Positions 8,114-14,361 of a stretch of 14,361 nt of DNA are shown here, piece by piece (the stretch's first letter is position 1; each line of letters starts with the position of its first letter). The notes under the pieces were generated by a model. It searched no databases. It was not told the DNA's origin and saw only the letters and a program-made list of their open reading frames with translations. The DNA comes from Candidatus Bathyarchaeota archaeon (lineage in GTDB: Archaea; Thermoproteota; Bathyarchaeia; TCS64). Both the position numbers and the translations under genes were made by a program. The stretch is taken from positions 1-14,361 of the forward strand of contig JAOZIG010000530.1 in NCBI GenBank assembly GCA_026014515.1, given 5' to 3'.

Positions 8114-9923
8114 TACTCAATACCTCCTCTAGCTCTCGTTTCGCCCTGTAAAACCGGACATAAGCCTCTCTATCCACCTTATGTTGACTATAATCCGCCA
8201 CCTCAAACAATGAAGCATACTTCTCCAAGGTCTCCTCAGACAACATTGGGTAATTATCTCTGAGTCTATCCCTGATTTCCTGTGCAGTAAGTCTCCACCA
8301 GTTTAAGGCTAAATCTGGGTCTTGTAACACTTGGTTGAAGAGCTTGACTATCTCTTCACGGTACTCTACGATGCGCAAACCAATTATTGATGTGATGCTA
8401 GTCTCTGTTTTCTCAGTTGTTAGAACCGCTTTGATGATATGTAGCCCCTTATCAAAGCTAAGCTGAGTAGTTTGTGGGCTCGCGTAATCACTGGTTGTTG
8501 TTTCTTTGTCTATCGTTAGCTCCAGTTTCCCAGTGTACTGGCTTTCAATGAACAATGATAGGGGAGCTTCTTGGTGCCAGATATTTGGCAGGTCCTCTGG
8601 TATTTCCTTGAAATATATCTTGAGGCGTTCATCTATCTCTCTTATCAGTTCGTGACTTATCTCAGGCTCTGATTCTTTCTTTCTCCCAGCCTCAATTAGA
8701 CTACTGATTATATGAGCAACGAGAACAAGCCCAACCCCCACACCAATAACAAGGGCAACAGTCTCGACTGGGCTCCGAACTGGTTCAACCTCAACAGTTT
8801 TTCTTCTTCGGCCTGTTCGTATTGTCGTGCTTCTAACGGGCTCTGTCTCTTCAATCACTGGCTCGGGGGTTGCATCAAACCGTATCCAGCCATAATCTTC
8901 GCACCAGACCTCAGCGTATATTCTTCTATCCCATGGAGCGAGGAACAGCACTTTGCTCGATCCTAATGGGTATCCTCCAACTACTCTTGCTGGTATGCCG
9001 ACTGAACGAGCCATCAGTGTTAGTGCTGTGTTGAAGTGGATGCTTATCCCATGGTGGTCTGTGAATAAAAACCATATCACAGGATCAGTATCATAGGGGG
9101 CTTCTCTCCACGCGTAACTGAACATGTATCCTGTTTGCAGGTACTCGATGAGTGCCTGTATCTTTTCGTAATCTGTCTTTGCGTCTTCTGTTACGTATTC
9201 TGTTCTTCGCTGTAATTCTTCCCTGATTTCGTCAGGTATCTGGGTATAACGCTCCTCGCTTCTCCGTGCAATTACTGGTGTATCTTCCTGTTTTTTTATG
9301 TCATAGAAACTGATGATGTACTTTGTCCAAGGGGATATTGTTCTGTTGGAGCTTAACAGTTGAGTTGTGTTATCGTAGCTGCAGTTCCATGATTTTGCCT
9401 CCGTGTACTCGTATATTCCACCCGTGTAGTTCATCTTCAAGAAGGTCAGGCTTCTTGGGTGTTCTGGGCTCGGTACAAACCTCTCTGTGTCTATCATGAC
9501 CCATACGGTGAACTCTGATACACCTGTAATCAGTTCGGGGTTTAGAGTGAATGGAAGAACCTCCCCCTCATATGGTGTGTTTGTTGTATTGTCCGTGTAC
9601 CATGTTCCCGAGTCATAGTGTTCTCCTACAGATATTCTGAGAAAATCACTTGCCTCGTGTTCGTATATCACGTAATCTACGGCGTAATAATTGTTCAAGC
9701 CAAATAGTGTGCTTTTGTTGAAGTCGAACCCGATGAGTCTTATCTCGTTGTATATCTCTGGGCTTTCCTCTTCTTTGCCTATGACTAGTAGTGTTGAGTC
9801 TATGGATTCAATGGAGATTGAGATCAGCACAAGTGCGATTATCAGCGTTGAAAGAAACATGACCACGTTTCCAAGGTTAGCGTATCGCTCCCCTCTTCTT
9901 GTTATAGATGGAAACACGGTCAT
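8106..9923 (-). CDS. Membrane-anchored transglutaminase-like protein, catalytic residues replaced, first gene of MoxR operon
   Basis: A 605-residue protein with an N-terminal helix (about 18-38), an outer domain (39-385), a second helix (about 387-410) and a cytosolic part (411-605) whose last 90 residues resemble the DUF4129-like tail of the paralogue at 291-2411 (compare REEIVKLFN here with EEGVVKLFN there). The transglutaminase-like core spans about 230-355, with HFNTALTLMARSVGIPARVVGGY (296-318) and GWIRFDATP (345-353). The catalytic Cys position is Ser294 (GISIHF) and the His position is Arg334; Asp350 is kept. Enzyme activity is therefore doubtful. Six N-x-S/T sequons (Asn69, 112, 165, 180, 185, 193) fit an outer location. 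The domain is shorter than the paralogue because the Ig-like region is missing. The ATG at 9921-9923 has only a weak GGAT upstream, so translation may be leaderless. Confidence 0.88.
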   Translation of the reverse strand: MTVFPSITRRGERYANLGNVVMFLSTLIIALVLISISIESIDSTLLVIGKEEESPEIYNEIRLIGFDFNKSTLFGLNNYYAVDYVIYEHEASDFLRISVGEHYDSGTWYTDNTTNTPYEGEVLPFTLNPELITGVSEFTVWVMIDTERFVPSPEHPRSLTFLKMNYTGGIYEYTEAKSWNCSYDNTTQLLSSNRTISPWTKYIISFYDIKKQEDTPVIARRSEERYTQIPDEIREELQRRTEYVTEDAKTDYEKIQALIEYLQTGYMFSYAWREAPYDTDPVIWFLFTDHHGISIHFNTALTLMARSVGIPARVVGGYPLGSSKVLFLAPWDRRIYAEVWCEDYGWIRFDATPEPVIEETEPVRSTTIRTGRRRKTVEVEPVRSPVETVALVIGVGVGLVLVAHIISSLIEAGRKKESEPEISHELIREIDERLKIYFKEIPEDLPNIWHQEAPLSLFIESQYTGKLELTIDKETTTSDYASPQTTQLSFDKGLHIIKAVLTTEKTETSITSIIGLRIVEYREEIVKLFNQVLQDPDLALNWWRLTAQEIRDRLRDNYPMLSEETLEKYASLFEVADYSQHKVDREAYVRFYRAKRELEEVLSSG

Positions 9924-9938
9924 TTTATCCGTTTTTTC

Positions 9939-9951
9939 GTGTTTTTAAGCA
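9939..9951 (-). promoter_or_regulatory. Candidate TATA box of the MoxR operon
   Basis: On the minus strand, GCTTAAAAAC (9950-9941) centres about 22 bases before the ATG at 9923. That spacing would place transcription start at or beside the start codon, in line with the weak ribosome binding site. The first operator dyad (9965-9984) lies just upstream of this box, where a bound regulator could help or block the transcription factors. Confidence 0.4.
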
Positions 9952-9964
9952 ATAAAAAAGGTTT

Positions 9965-10072
9965 TTATCAAAAAAGGTTGACAAAAGCAACTCAGTTACA
10001 TCAGATTTTGTCAAGGTTTCTTGACAAAGCAGCCAACCTGTCAAAAAGCGGTTTGTCAAGGTTATTTGACAA
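9965..10072. promoter_or_regulatory. Operator array: three TT(G/A)TCAA-N6-TTGACAA dyads plus a lone half-site
   Basis: Three inverted repeats with the same geometry lie in the gap between the divergent regulator and MoxR operon. They are TTATCAA-aaaagg-TTGACAA (9965-9984), TTGTCAA-ggtttc-TTGACAA (10008-10027) and TTGTCAA-ggttat-TTGACAA (10053-10072). Half-sites are always 13 bases apart start to start, and dyad centres are 43 and 45 bases apart. The middle dyad extends to a perfect 9-base palindrome arm (TTTGTCAAG / CTTGACAAA). A further half-site, CTGTCAA, lies at 10038-10044. Five exact copies of a 7-base word in about 100 bases is far above chance. Symmetric sites of this size suit a dimeric winged-helix protein, and the obvious candidate is the regulator at 10118-11107. 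Whether it represses or activates cannot be read from the sequence. Confidence 0.85.
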
Positions 10073-10117
10073 AAACCCTTTTCACGGCTTTGATCCGAGT
10101 TTTATTTGGGGTTGAAT

Positions 10118-11107
10118 ATGCAGAGAAAAGACGATGAACTGTATACCACCATGTTCAACGCGTTACGCCATGGAGTAAGAAGAAAAATACTTCGTATACT
10201 CTCCAAACGAAAAGAGAGCTTTACAAGTTTATTAAACGAGCTTGAGATATCAAGCAGTCACCTCACCTATCATCTAGATTCCCTTGGTGAACTGATCGCC
10301 AAAGATGAGTCCCTCTATGGTTTATCTGTGTTCGGCAAGGCAGCCGTTGATATGATGAAAAACATAGAAGACCCACCCAAGAGCTATTTTCAAGACAACC
10401 CCGGAGAGGTCTTCAAATATATCACCATAATGTTGCTGACGCTTTTCATAATATCTTCAGGTCTCTTGGTGAACCTCATGGAGATTCAGGCTTACCAAGA
10501 GGATATGCTTGAGAGTAAGAGCGCTGAGATCGAACTGCTTACAAACGAGTTGGAGCCTTTGAAACGGTTTCATGAACTAGATGTCATGGTGGTCTCCAAT
10601 CCTGATCTAAGAGTGTCATCAAAGACCACTTTATCTTATTCCTCAACTGATGATGATTACACTGCTTCAGTTATGTTGATCTATCTGCCTGAGAAATACC
10701 GGGTTCTAGAGGTTGAGCTTCTCACTAATCTACCAACTGATTTCGTGTTACCCTTTACCATTCAGAAAGGCAACGCATTTGAAAATGAGACCTCTGTCCT
10801 TGCCCCTGATGAGTACATGTATAATGATTCGGTTAAGTGGATGTCAAAAATCGTCTGGACAAACACAGATGCAGACCTTGATGAATACAAAATCATGCTG
10901 ACACAAGGTGGATGGTATACCCTCAGCTTAAGCGGACCAGTAGTAATCACAGAATCAGGGAACCCAGTAATACAACACTTCCAATACGAAAATTACCTCT
11001 GGAACAGCTTTGAAAACATACGAATATGGACAGAATGCCGACTCCTCTATGGAAGAGATCCAGTATCATTTGGATACATATCCCCAGACTCCGTGCCCAT
11101 AATCTAA
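10118..11107 (+). CDS. Membrane-anchored ArsR-like winged-helix transcriptional regulator with outer sensor domain
   Basis: A 329-residue protein. Residues about 9-83 form an ArsR-type winged helix (MFNALRHGVRRKILRIL, then ELEISSSHLTYHLDSL as the recognition helix and ESLYGLS as the wing). One hydrophobic helix follows (about 100-120), then a charged stretch that may be a short coiled coil (121-152), then a beta-rich domain of about 180 residues (153-329) with two N-x-S/T sequons (Asn223, Asn236). This predicts DNA binding inside and sensing outside, as in ToxR-like one-component regulators. I chose the ATG at 10118 because GGGG lies six bases upstream; an in-frame TTG at 10106 would only add four residues. 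It is divergent from the MoxR operon and shares its operator array, so it probably controls that operon and itself. The ligand is unknown. Confidence 0.88.
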   Translation: MQRKDDELYTTMFNALRHGVRRKILRILSKRKESFTSLLNELEISSSHLTYHLDSLGELIAKDESLYGLSVFGKAAVDMMKNIEDPPKSYFQDNPGEVFKYITIMLLTLFIISSGLLVNLMEIQAYQEDMLESKSAEIELLTNELEPLKRFHELDVMVVSNPDLRVSSKTTLSYSSTDDDYTASVMLIYLPEKYRVLEVELLTNLPTDFVLPFTIQKGNAFENETSVLAPDEYMYNDSVKWMSKIVWTNTDADLDEYKIMLTQGGWYTLSLSGPVVITESGNPVIQHFQYENYLWNSFENIRIWTECRLLYGRDPVSFGYISPDSVPII

Positions 11108-11110
11108 ACA

Positions 11111-11160
11111 AGGGGAGGGGGGGGGGGGTAACGCGGTTTAGCCGCAAACAGCCCCCTTTT
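11111..11160 (+). terminator. GC-rich stem-loop with T tail after the regulator gene, including a 12-G run
   Basis: Four bases after the regulator's stop codon a GGGG-A-G12 tract (11112-11128) begins. A CCCCC run (11152-11156) followed by TTTT can pair with it, enclosing a second small stem GCGG-tttag-CCGC. Together this resembles an intrinsic terminator for plus-strand transcription. The exact G count may be affected by sequencing of a homopolymer. Confidence 0.5.
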
Positions 11161-11238
11161 CTCAAAAGAGGCCCTATAACGGCTTATTTTCGATCCCAAT
11201 ATGTACAAAAACGTACACGTAACCCGGAGAATAAGTGC

Positions 11239-11259
11239 AAAAAAGTGTGTTAGTAACAC
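11239..11259 (-). terminator. Hairpin and T6 tract after the AICAR transformylase gene
   Basis: On the minus strand a palindrome GTGTTA-C-TAACAC (11259-11247) is followed, two bases on, by TTTTTT (11244-11239). It starts 13 bases after the TAA of the purine gene. A stem plus U tract in this position is a good terminator candidate; archaea can terminate at U tracts even without the stem. Confidence 0.6.
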
Positions 11260-11271
11260 AAAATAATGGGT

Positions 11272-12348
11272 TTAGAAGTGACGGAAGCAACGCTCATCAG
11301 TAAAGACCATGGCGATACCATGCTCGTTACAAGCAGCGATAACTTCCTTGTCCTTGACGCTTCCACCAGGCTGAACACACGCCTTGACACCGTACTCAGC
11401 TAAGAGGTCGATGCTGTCCCTGAAGGGGAAGAAACCGTCTGACGCTAGAACACTACCGGGTATCTCTTCCAGATGACCACGCATATCCGCCTTCTCCAAA
11501 GCGAGCTTAACCGCTGTAACCCTGTCCTGCTGACCTGTACCGATACCTATGGTGGCATTCTCTTTACCGAGAACTACTCCGTTGCTTCTCACGTTCATAC
11601 AGACATACCAGCTGAACAGCATGTCCTTGAGCTCCTGAGCAGACGGCTGTCTCTCAGTGACTACTCTGAGATCGTCCGCTGTCCTGAACTTGGTAAGCAT
11701 AGGCGCCTGTAGTACAAGACTTCCATCCATCTGTACGCTGATGTCCAGTGGCCACATAGGGTCTCCCACGTACTTGCTCATCTCCTCGAGACCATCTACC
11801 TGCATGATCCTGATGTTCTTCTTCTGGTCAAAGAACTCCATGCAGCCCTCCTCATAACTGGGAGCAACTACTGCTTCCACGTAGCTGTTCATGATCTCCT
11901 CGGCTGTTGCTACGTCTACCTCACAGTTGAAACCCGCAACGCTTCCGAATGCTGCCAAGGCGTCACAGTCTCTTGCCTTCTTGTAGACCTCTACGAGTGG
12001 CTCGTCCTTGTTCTGGGCCGCTGCTCCGCTTGGGTTGACGTGTTTCATGACTGCACAGGCTGGTTGATCAAAGTAGCTGACGATTCTCATGCTGTTGTTG
12101 GCGTCTTCTACGTTGGTCATGCTGAGCCCTGATTTGCCTGTCTTGAGTAGTTTGATGTCTCCTACTGTGAGTGGTCCCTCTGTGGGGCTGTAGAATGCTG
12201 CTGGCTGGTGGGGGTTCTCGCCATAGCGTAGGCTCATGTGTTTCCTATAGGTGGTCTCGCTGTTGCCAATTGTGATCTTTATTGTTTCAGGGAAGTCCTC
12301 TTCGAGGGCTGTGCTGTATTTTTTCCTCATGGATGGGGTTTTACTCAT
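11272..12348 (-). CDS. purH: AICAR transformylase (C-terminal half of PurH as a separate protein)
   Basis: A 358-residue enzyme for the step that formylates AICAR to FAICAR in purine biosynthesis, with 10-formyl-tetrahydrofolate as the usual donor. Family landmarks are LRYGENPHQPAAFY (40-53), the MKHVNPSGAA segment with the catalytic Lys102-His103 pair, AAFGSVAGFN (132-141), RSNGVVLGKE (254-263), GIGTGQQDR (268-276), SDGFFPFRD (303-311), and QPGGSVKDKEV (326-336). The length matches the C-terminal domain of ordinary bifunctional PurH with a short extra N-terminus. The ATG overlaps the stop of the IMP cyclohydrolase gene as ATGA and has its own GGAGG ribosome binding site seven bases upstream, so this is a real separate gene and not a frameshift. 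Together the two genes supply both PurH activities. Confidence 0.96.
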   Translation of the reverse strand: MSKTPSMRKKYSTALEEDFPETIKITIGNSETTYRKHMSLRYGENPHQPAAFYSPTEGPLTVGDIKLLKTGKSGLSMTNVEDANNSMRIVSYFDQPACAVMKHVNPSGAAAQNKDEPLVEVYKKARDCDALAAFGSVAGFNCEVDVATAEEIMNSYVEAVVAPSYEEGCMEFFDQKKNIRIMQVDGLEEMSKYVGDPMWPLDISVQMDGSLVLQAPMLTKFRTADDLRVVTERQPSAQELKDMLFSWYVCMNVRSNGVVLGKENATIGIGTGQQDRVTAVKLALEKADMRGHLEEIPGSVLASDGFFPFRDSIDLLAEYGVKACVQPGGSVKDKEVIAACNEHGIAMVFTDERCFRHF

Positions 12349-12941
12349 AGTGTTTCCTCCAGATATGATACGATAGCGGCATCATAACCCGCTGTTCGCT
12401 TAAATGCTTGAAGAGCATAGCGTTTTCTGAGTTCAGTGGTTAGCTCTCCATTGTTTTCTTCAAGGGTTTTAATTATCTCGGGGTACTGGGCTGGATCAGA
12501 CACAATACACGTCTTATCATAAAGCAAGCTAGCTTTAGCTGCACTTCGAGTCATGGTTGGTCCCCCAATGTCTATGTTATGTCCAGCGGTCTCAAGGTCT
12601 GCTCCACCAGCGACCACTTTCTCAAATGGGTAAAGATTGACTACCACGAGATCAATGGATTCGATCTTGTTCTCTTTCATCCATTTGGCGTGCTCAGAGT
12701 CATCCCTATCTAGGAGTAGTCCTCCGTGTACCTTGGGGTGAAGTGTCTTGACGAGTCCTCCGGGGCTCTCAGGGTGTCCCGTGTAGGTACTGACTTCAAC
12801 GAGGTCGCTGTAGCCGATCTCTTTGATTCTTCTGGCGGTGCCTCCGCTGCTGATTATCTTGATCCTATATTTTGCGAGTGCAGGTACCAGTGTTTCCAGT
12901 CCCTGTTTATCGTATACGCTGATTATTGCTTTTTTTATCAA
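12345..12941 (-). CDS. purH: IMP cyclohydrolase (N-terminal half of PurH as a separate protein)
   Basis: A 198-residue protein of the MGS-like fold that closes FAICAR to IMP, the last step of purine synthesis. It has the PurH N-terminal landmarks AIISVYDKQGL, ISSGGTARRI, a KTLHPKVHGGLL motif, IDLVVVNLYPFE, NIDIGGPTMTRSAAK and the closing YDAAIVSYL. I chose the TTG at 12939-12941: it follows a GAGGG ribosome binding site at nine bases, and it puts the conserved AIISV strand four residues from the start as in other PurH proteins. An in-frame TTG 42 bases upstream is possible but has no ribosome binding site. The gene ends in an ATGA overlap with the AICAR transformylase gene, so equal production of the two halves is likely. 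This is the PurH type, not the unrelated archaeal PurO. Confidence 0.93.
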   Translation of the reverse strand: MIKKAIISVYDKQGLETLVPALAKYRIKIISSGGTARRIKEIGYSDLVEVSTYTGHPESPGGLVKTLHPKVHGGLLLDRDDSEHAKWMKENKIESIDLVVVNLYPFEKVVAGGADLETAGHNIDIGGPTMTRSAAKASLLYDKTCIVSDPAQYPEIIKTLEENNGELTTELRKRYALQAFKRTAGYDAAIVSYLEETL

Positions 12942-12992
12942 TCTGGTTGTCCCTCGAATGGTTCTATAGCATATAGGTGGCAATTATAGGCT
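12942..12992 (-). promoter_or_regulatory. Promoter and leader of the split purH operon
   Basis: On the minus strand CCTATAAT (12990-12983) is a good TATA candidate. Transcription would then begin near 12960, and the resulting 20-base leader would hold the GAGGG ribosome binding site (12955-12951) before the TTG at 12941. A second AT box, CCTATATGC (12977-12969), is less well placed because its transcript would lack the full ribosome binding site. Confidence 0.5.
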
Positions 12993-12997
12993 TTGGG

Positions 12998-13013
12998 TTA
13001 CATAGAAATGTAA
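12998..13013. promoter_or_regulatory. Inverted repeat TTACAT-agaa-ATGTAA upstream of the purH TATA box
   Basis: A perfect 6-base inverted repeat with a 4-base spacer lies about eight bases upstream of the TATA candidate of the purine genes. It is well placed as a regulator site. It could also fold as a weak stem at the end of the transcript of the upstream DUF3604 gene. The sequence cannot distinguish the two. Confidence 0.4.
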
Positions 13014-13018
13014 TTTTG

Positions 13019-13030
13019 ATGAAAAAATAG
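13019..13030 (-). terminator. U-rich terminator after the DUF3604 gene
   Basis: On the minus strand CTATTTTTTCATC follows the TAG stop at 13044-13046 by about 15 bases. A U6 tract this close to a gene end is the usual archaeal termination signal. The TTACAT inverted repeat just beyond it could add to the effect. Confidence 0.45.
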
Positions 13031-13043
13031 AAAGGATGAACCG

Positions 13044-14361
13044 CTAATTACGGTTAACATACACTGGGCTACTCCAAGCCATGGAGCCATCCACCTGAGT
13101 AACCTTAACCCACACAGGGTTCAAGTCATCAACGAGATCAACCACTGTGTCAAATAATAGACTCTTTGGCGTGGGCTTCTTGGTGATCGCCTGAACAATA
13201 ACCCGTTGATTCACTGGACCGATCTCAACGATATAGGGTTCTGCTGTTATCTCCGCTGGTTTGAACTGGAAGCTGACTGGCTTACTCTGGAAGCTTATCA
13301 CCGCATCTCTGGGGGCGTCTAGTTCTAGGATTACTCCGTCTGGGTCGCCGCCTGTTGAGCTTGTCCATTCTAGCTCTTTCTCATTGACTCTGCGGATGCC
13401 TTGATGTATATAGTCGAATGCGTACTCCTTGTAGCATGTTATTTTGCCTTTGTCGATCCTCAGACCACCGTTCCAGTCTAGTATCTTGGGTCTGCTCTTG
13501 ACTCTGGCTCCCATCCACTGTACCTTGATGAGCTTCTCATCACCATCCGGGTCAGCGAAGGGGTGTCTGTAGACGCATTCGGTGCCTCTCATAACCTCTA
13601 CTGAGTGTAGCTGTTTGGTGCCATGCACCTCCACTGATAGGTGTACTGAGCTTTTTGCTACTATTTCCTCGCCCATCATGTGGTCATCGACGTTGACATC
13701 TAGAATGATGCGTTCACCTGTGGTTCCATAGACTCTTCTTGCCCAGAAAGCTTCCCAGAGGGCTTCACGGGTTAGCTCTTCAGCGTAGACCGCGGTGTAT
13801 CCGCCTCTTGTTGTGAAGTCTTGTGTTGTTAGCGTGTATCCGGGTCTGCATGTGTGGTCGTCGCTGGTGGCTATGAATCCCACCTTGTATCCTCTGTTCA
13901 GTGCTTCCTCTAAGAACCACTCGAATGTGCCGTGGTGGCTGTGAACCTCGATCAAAGGGACTCTTTCTGGTGTCCAGTAGTCTAGGTTCGCGTGGCGTCC
14001 ACCGATGTGAGCTACCGCCATTACGTCTTTTCTGTCCTTGAACTCTTCCCAGAGCTTGTCGATGGGGTATCTGTCTGTGTCTGCGTCTGATTTGTCCTCT
14101 ATGAGCCAGTGGTCGCTTCTGTGAAGCTCTCCCGCGTTTCCTAGATAGTAGATGTTATGGTCTCCACCCGCTGGTGTGAGTCCGCTCCACTCGTAGCCGA
14201 GGAAAACCACCAGCTTCCCCGGATCGTTATACTGTCGAGTCTTCTGTTTGACCTCTTCCCAAAGCTCCTTTGTAATCTGGAAATCGTTGCCTTGCCAACC
14301 TCCGAAATCCATGCCCGCCATGTCTCGTAGGAAGCTGAAGTACTCGTCTACTGTGCCTGTT
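13044..14361 (-). CDS. DUF3604 family protein (PHP-like), N-terminus cut by window edge
   Basis: An open minus-strand frame reaches the right edge without a stop; 13 codons (TGTVDEYFSFLRD) precede the first in-window ATG at 14321, so that ATG is probably internal. Visible landmarks, numbered from that Met, are NDFQIT (12-17), GYEWSG (42-47), GGDHNIYYLG (52-61), AHIGGRH (104-110), IEVHSHHGTFEW (124-135) and ATSDDHTCRPGY (151-162). These are typical of DUF3604, a family related to PHP metal-dependent hydrolases; the His, Glu and Asp residues of these motifs are the likely metal ligands. The first metal motif expected at the N-terminus lies outside the window. The C-terminal 270 residues are beta-rich. 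The substrate is unknown. It lies upstream of purH on the same strand, but a U tract and a separate promoter lie between, so I do not infer a shared pathway. Confidence 0.88.
   Translation of the reverse strand, partial: TGTVDEYFSFLRDMAGMDFGGWQGNDFQITKELWEEVKQKTRQYNDPGKLVVFLGYEWSGLTPAGGDHNIYYLGNAGELHRSDHWLIEDKSDADTDRYPIDKLWEEFKDRKDVMAVAHIGGRHANLDYWTPERVPLIEVHSHHGTFEWFLEEALNRGYKVGFIATSDDHTCRPGYTLTTQDFTTRGGYTAVYAEELTREALWEAFWARRVYGTTGERIILDVNVDDHMMGEEIVAKSSVHLSVEVHGTKQLHSVEVMRGTECVYRHPFADPDGDEKLIKVQWMGARVKSRPKILDWNGGLRIDKGKITCYKEYAFDYIHQGIRRVNEKELEWTSSTGGDPDGVILELDAPRDAVISFQSKPVSFQFKPAEITAEPYIVEIGPVNQRVIVQAITKKPTPKSLLFDTVVDLVDDLNPVWVKVTQVDGSMAWSSPVYVNRN

Noticed and set aside
9965..10072. The repeat array as a CRISPR
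   Set aside because: The repeated units are 7-base inverted half-sites 13 bases apart, far too short for CRISPR repeats, and no cas genes are present.
12340..12355. The PurH split as a sequencing frameshift or pseudogene
   Set aside because: The second half has its own GGAGG site and ATG, the overlap is a clean ATGA, and the first half ends at the natural domain border.
12942..12983. A longer IMP cyclohydrolase starting at TTG 12983
   Set aside because: No ribosome binding site precedes it, and the extra residues lie outside the conserved PurH fold and over the likely TATA and leader region.
1..14361. tRNA, rRNA, insertion sequences or integrase genes
   Set aside because: I saw no tRNA-like cloverleaf ends, rRNA segments, transposase motifs or terminal inverted repeats by eye; small RNAs cannot be excluded without a covariance search.

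Overview
The window looks archaeal, from an uncultured or poorly known lineage that I cannot place further. The evidence is an array of archaeal-type families (a MoxR AAA+ ATPase / DUF58 / membrane transglutaminase-fold module and a membrane-anchored ArsR-like regulator), frequent GTG and TTG starts beside GGAGG/AGGTGA ribosome binding sites, TATA-like boxes without bacterial -35/-10 pairs, U-rich gene ends, and extracytoplasmic domains full of N-x-S/T sequons. The window is densely coding; no gene-free stretch exceeds about 235 bases.

Left part (1-2411, minus strand): the N-terminal part of a membrane protein that runs off the edge, overlapped by 17 bases by the upstream gene for a 706-residue membrane protein with a transglutaminase-like domain, an Ig-like region, a membrane anchor and a cytosolic tail. 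Across a 232-base divergent gap lies a plus-strand arginine deiminase-like enzyme (2644-3993). Its stop codon overlaps the stop codon of the convergent neighbour.

Centre (3990-9923, minus strand): a compact five-gene operon, transcribed from 9923 downward: transglutaminase-like membrane protein, polytopic membrane protein, MoxR ATPase, DUF58 protein, small polytopic membrane protein. Genes overlap or lie at most 13 bases apart, and several have good ribosome binding sites that fix their starts. In both transglutaminase-fold proteins the catalytic Cys and His are replaced, and the DUF58 protein has lost its metal-site signature, while the MoxR ATPase keeps its motifs. This suggests an ATPase-driven surface complex whose partner domains bind rather than catalyse.

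Divergent from this operon (10118-11107, plus strand) is a winged-helix regulator with one membrane helix and a roughly 200-residue outer domain. The gap between the two holds three evenly spaced copies of a dyad, TT(G/A)TCAA-N6-TTGACAA, plus one lone half-site. This is a strong candidate operator array, and with the regulator it forms an apparent envelope-sensing circuit. It is the most interesting system in the window.

Right part (11272-14361, minus strand): purine biosynthesis in the form of a naturally split PurH, with the IMP cyclohydrolase gene followed by the AICAR transformylase gene in an ATGA overlap. Upstream is the C-terminal part of a DUF3604 (PHP-like) protein whose start lies outside the window. 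Both ends of the window cut genes.
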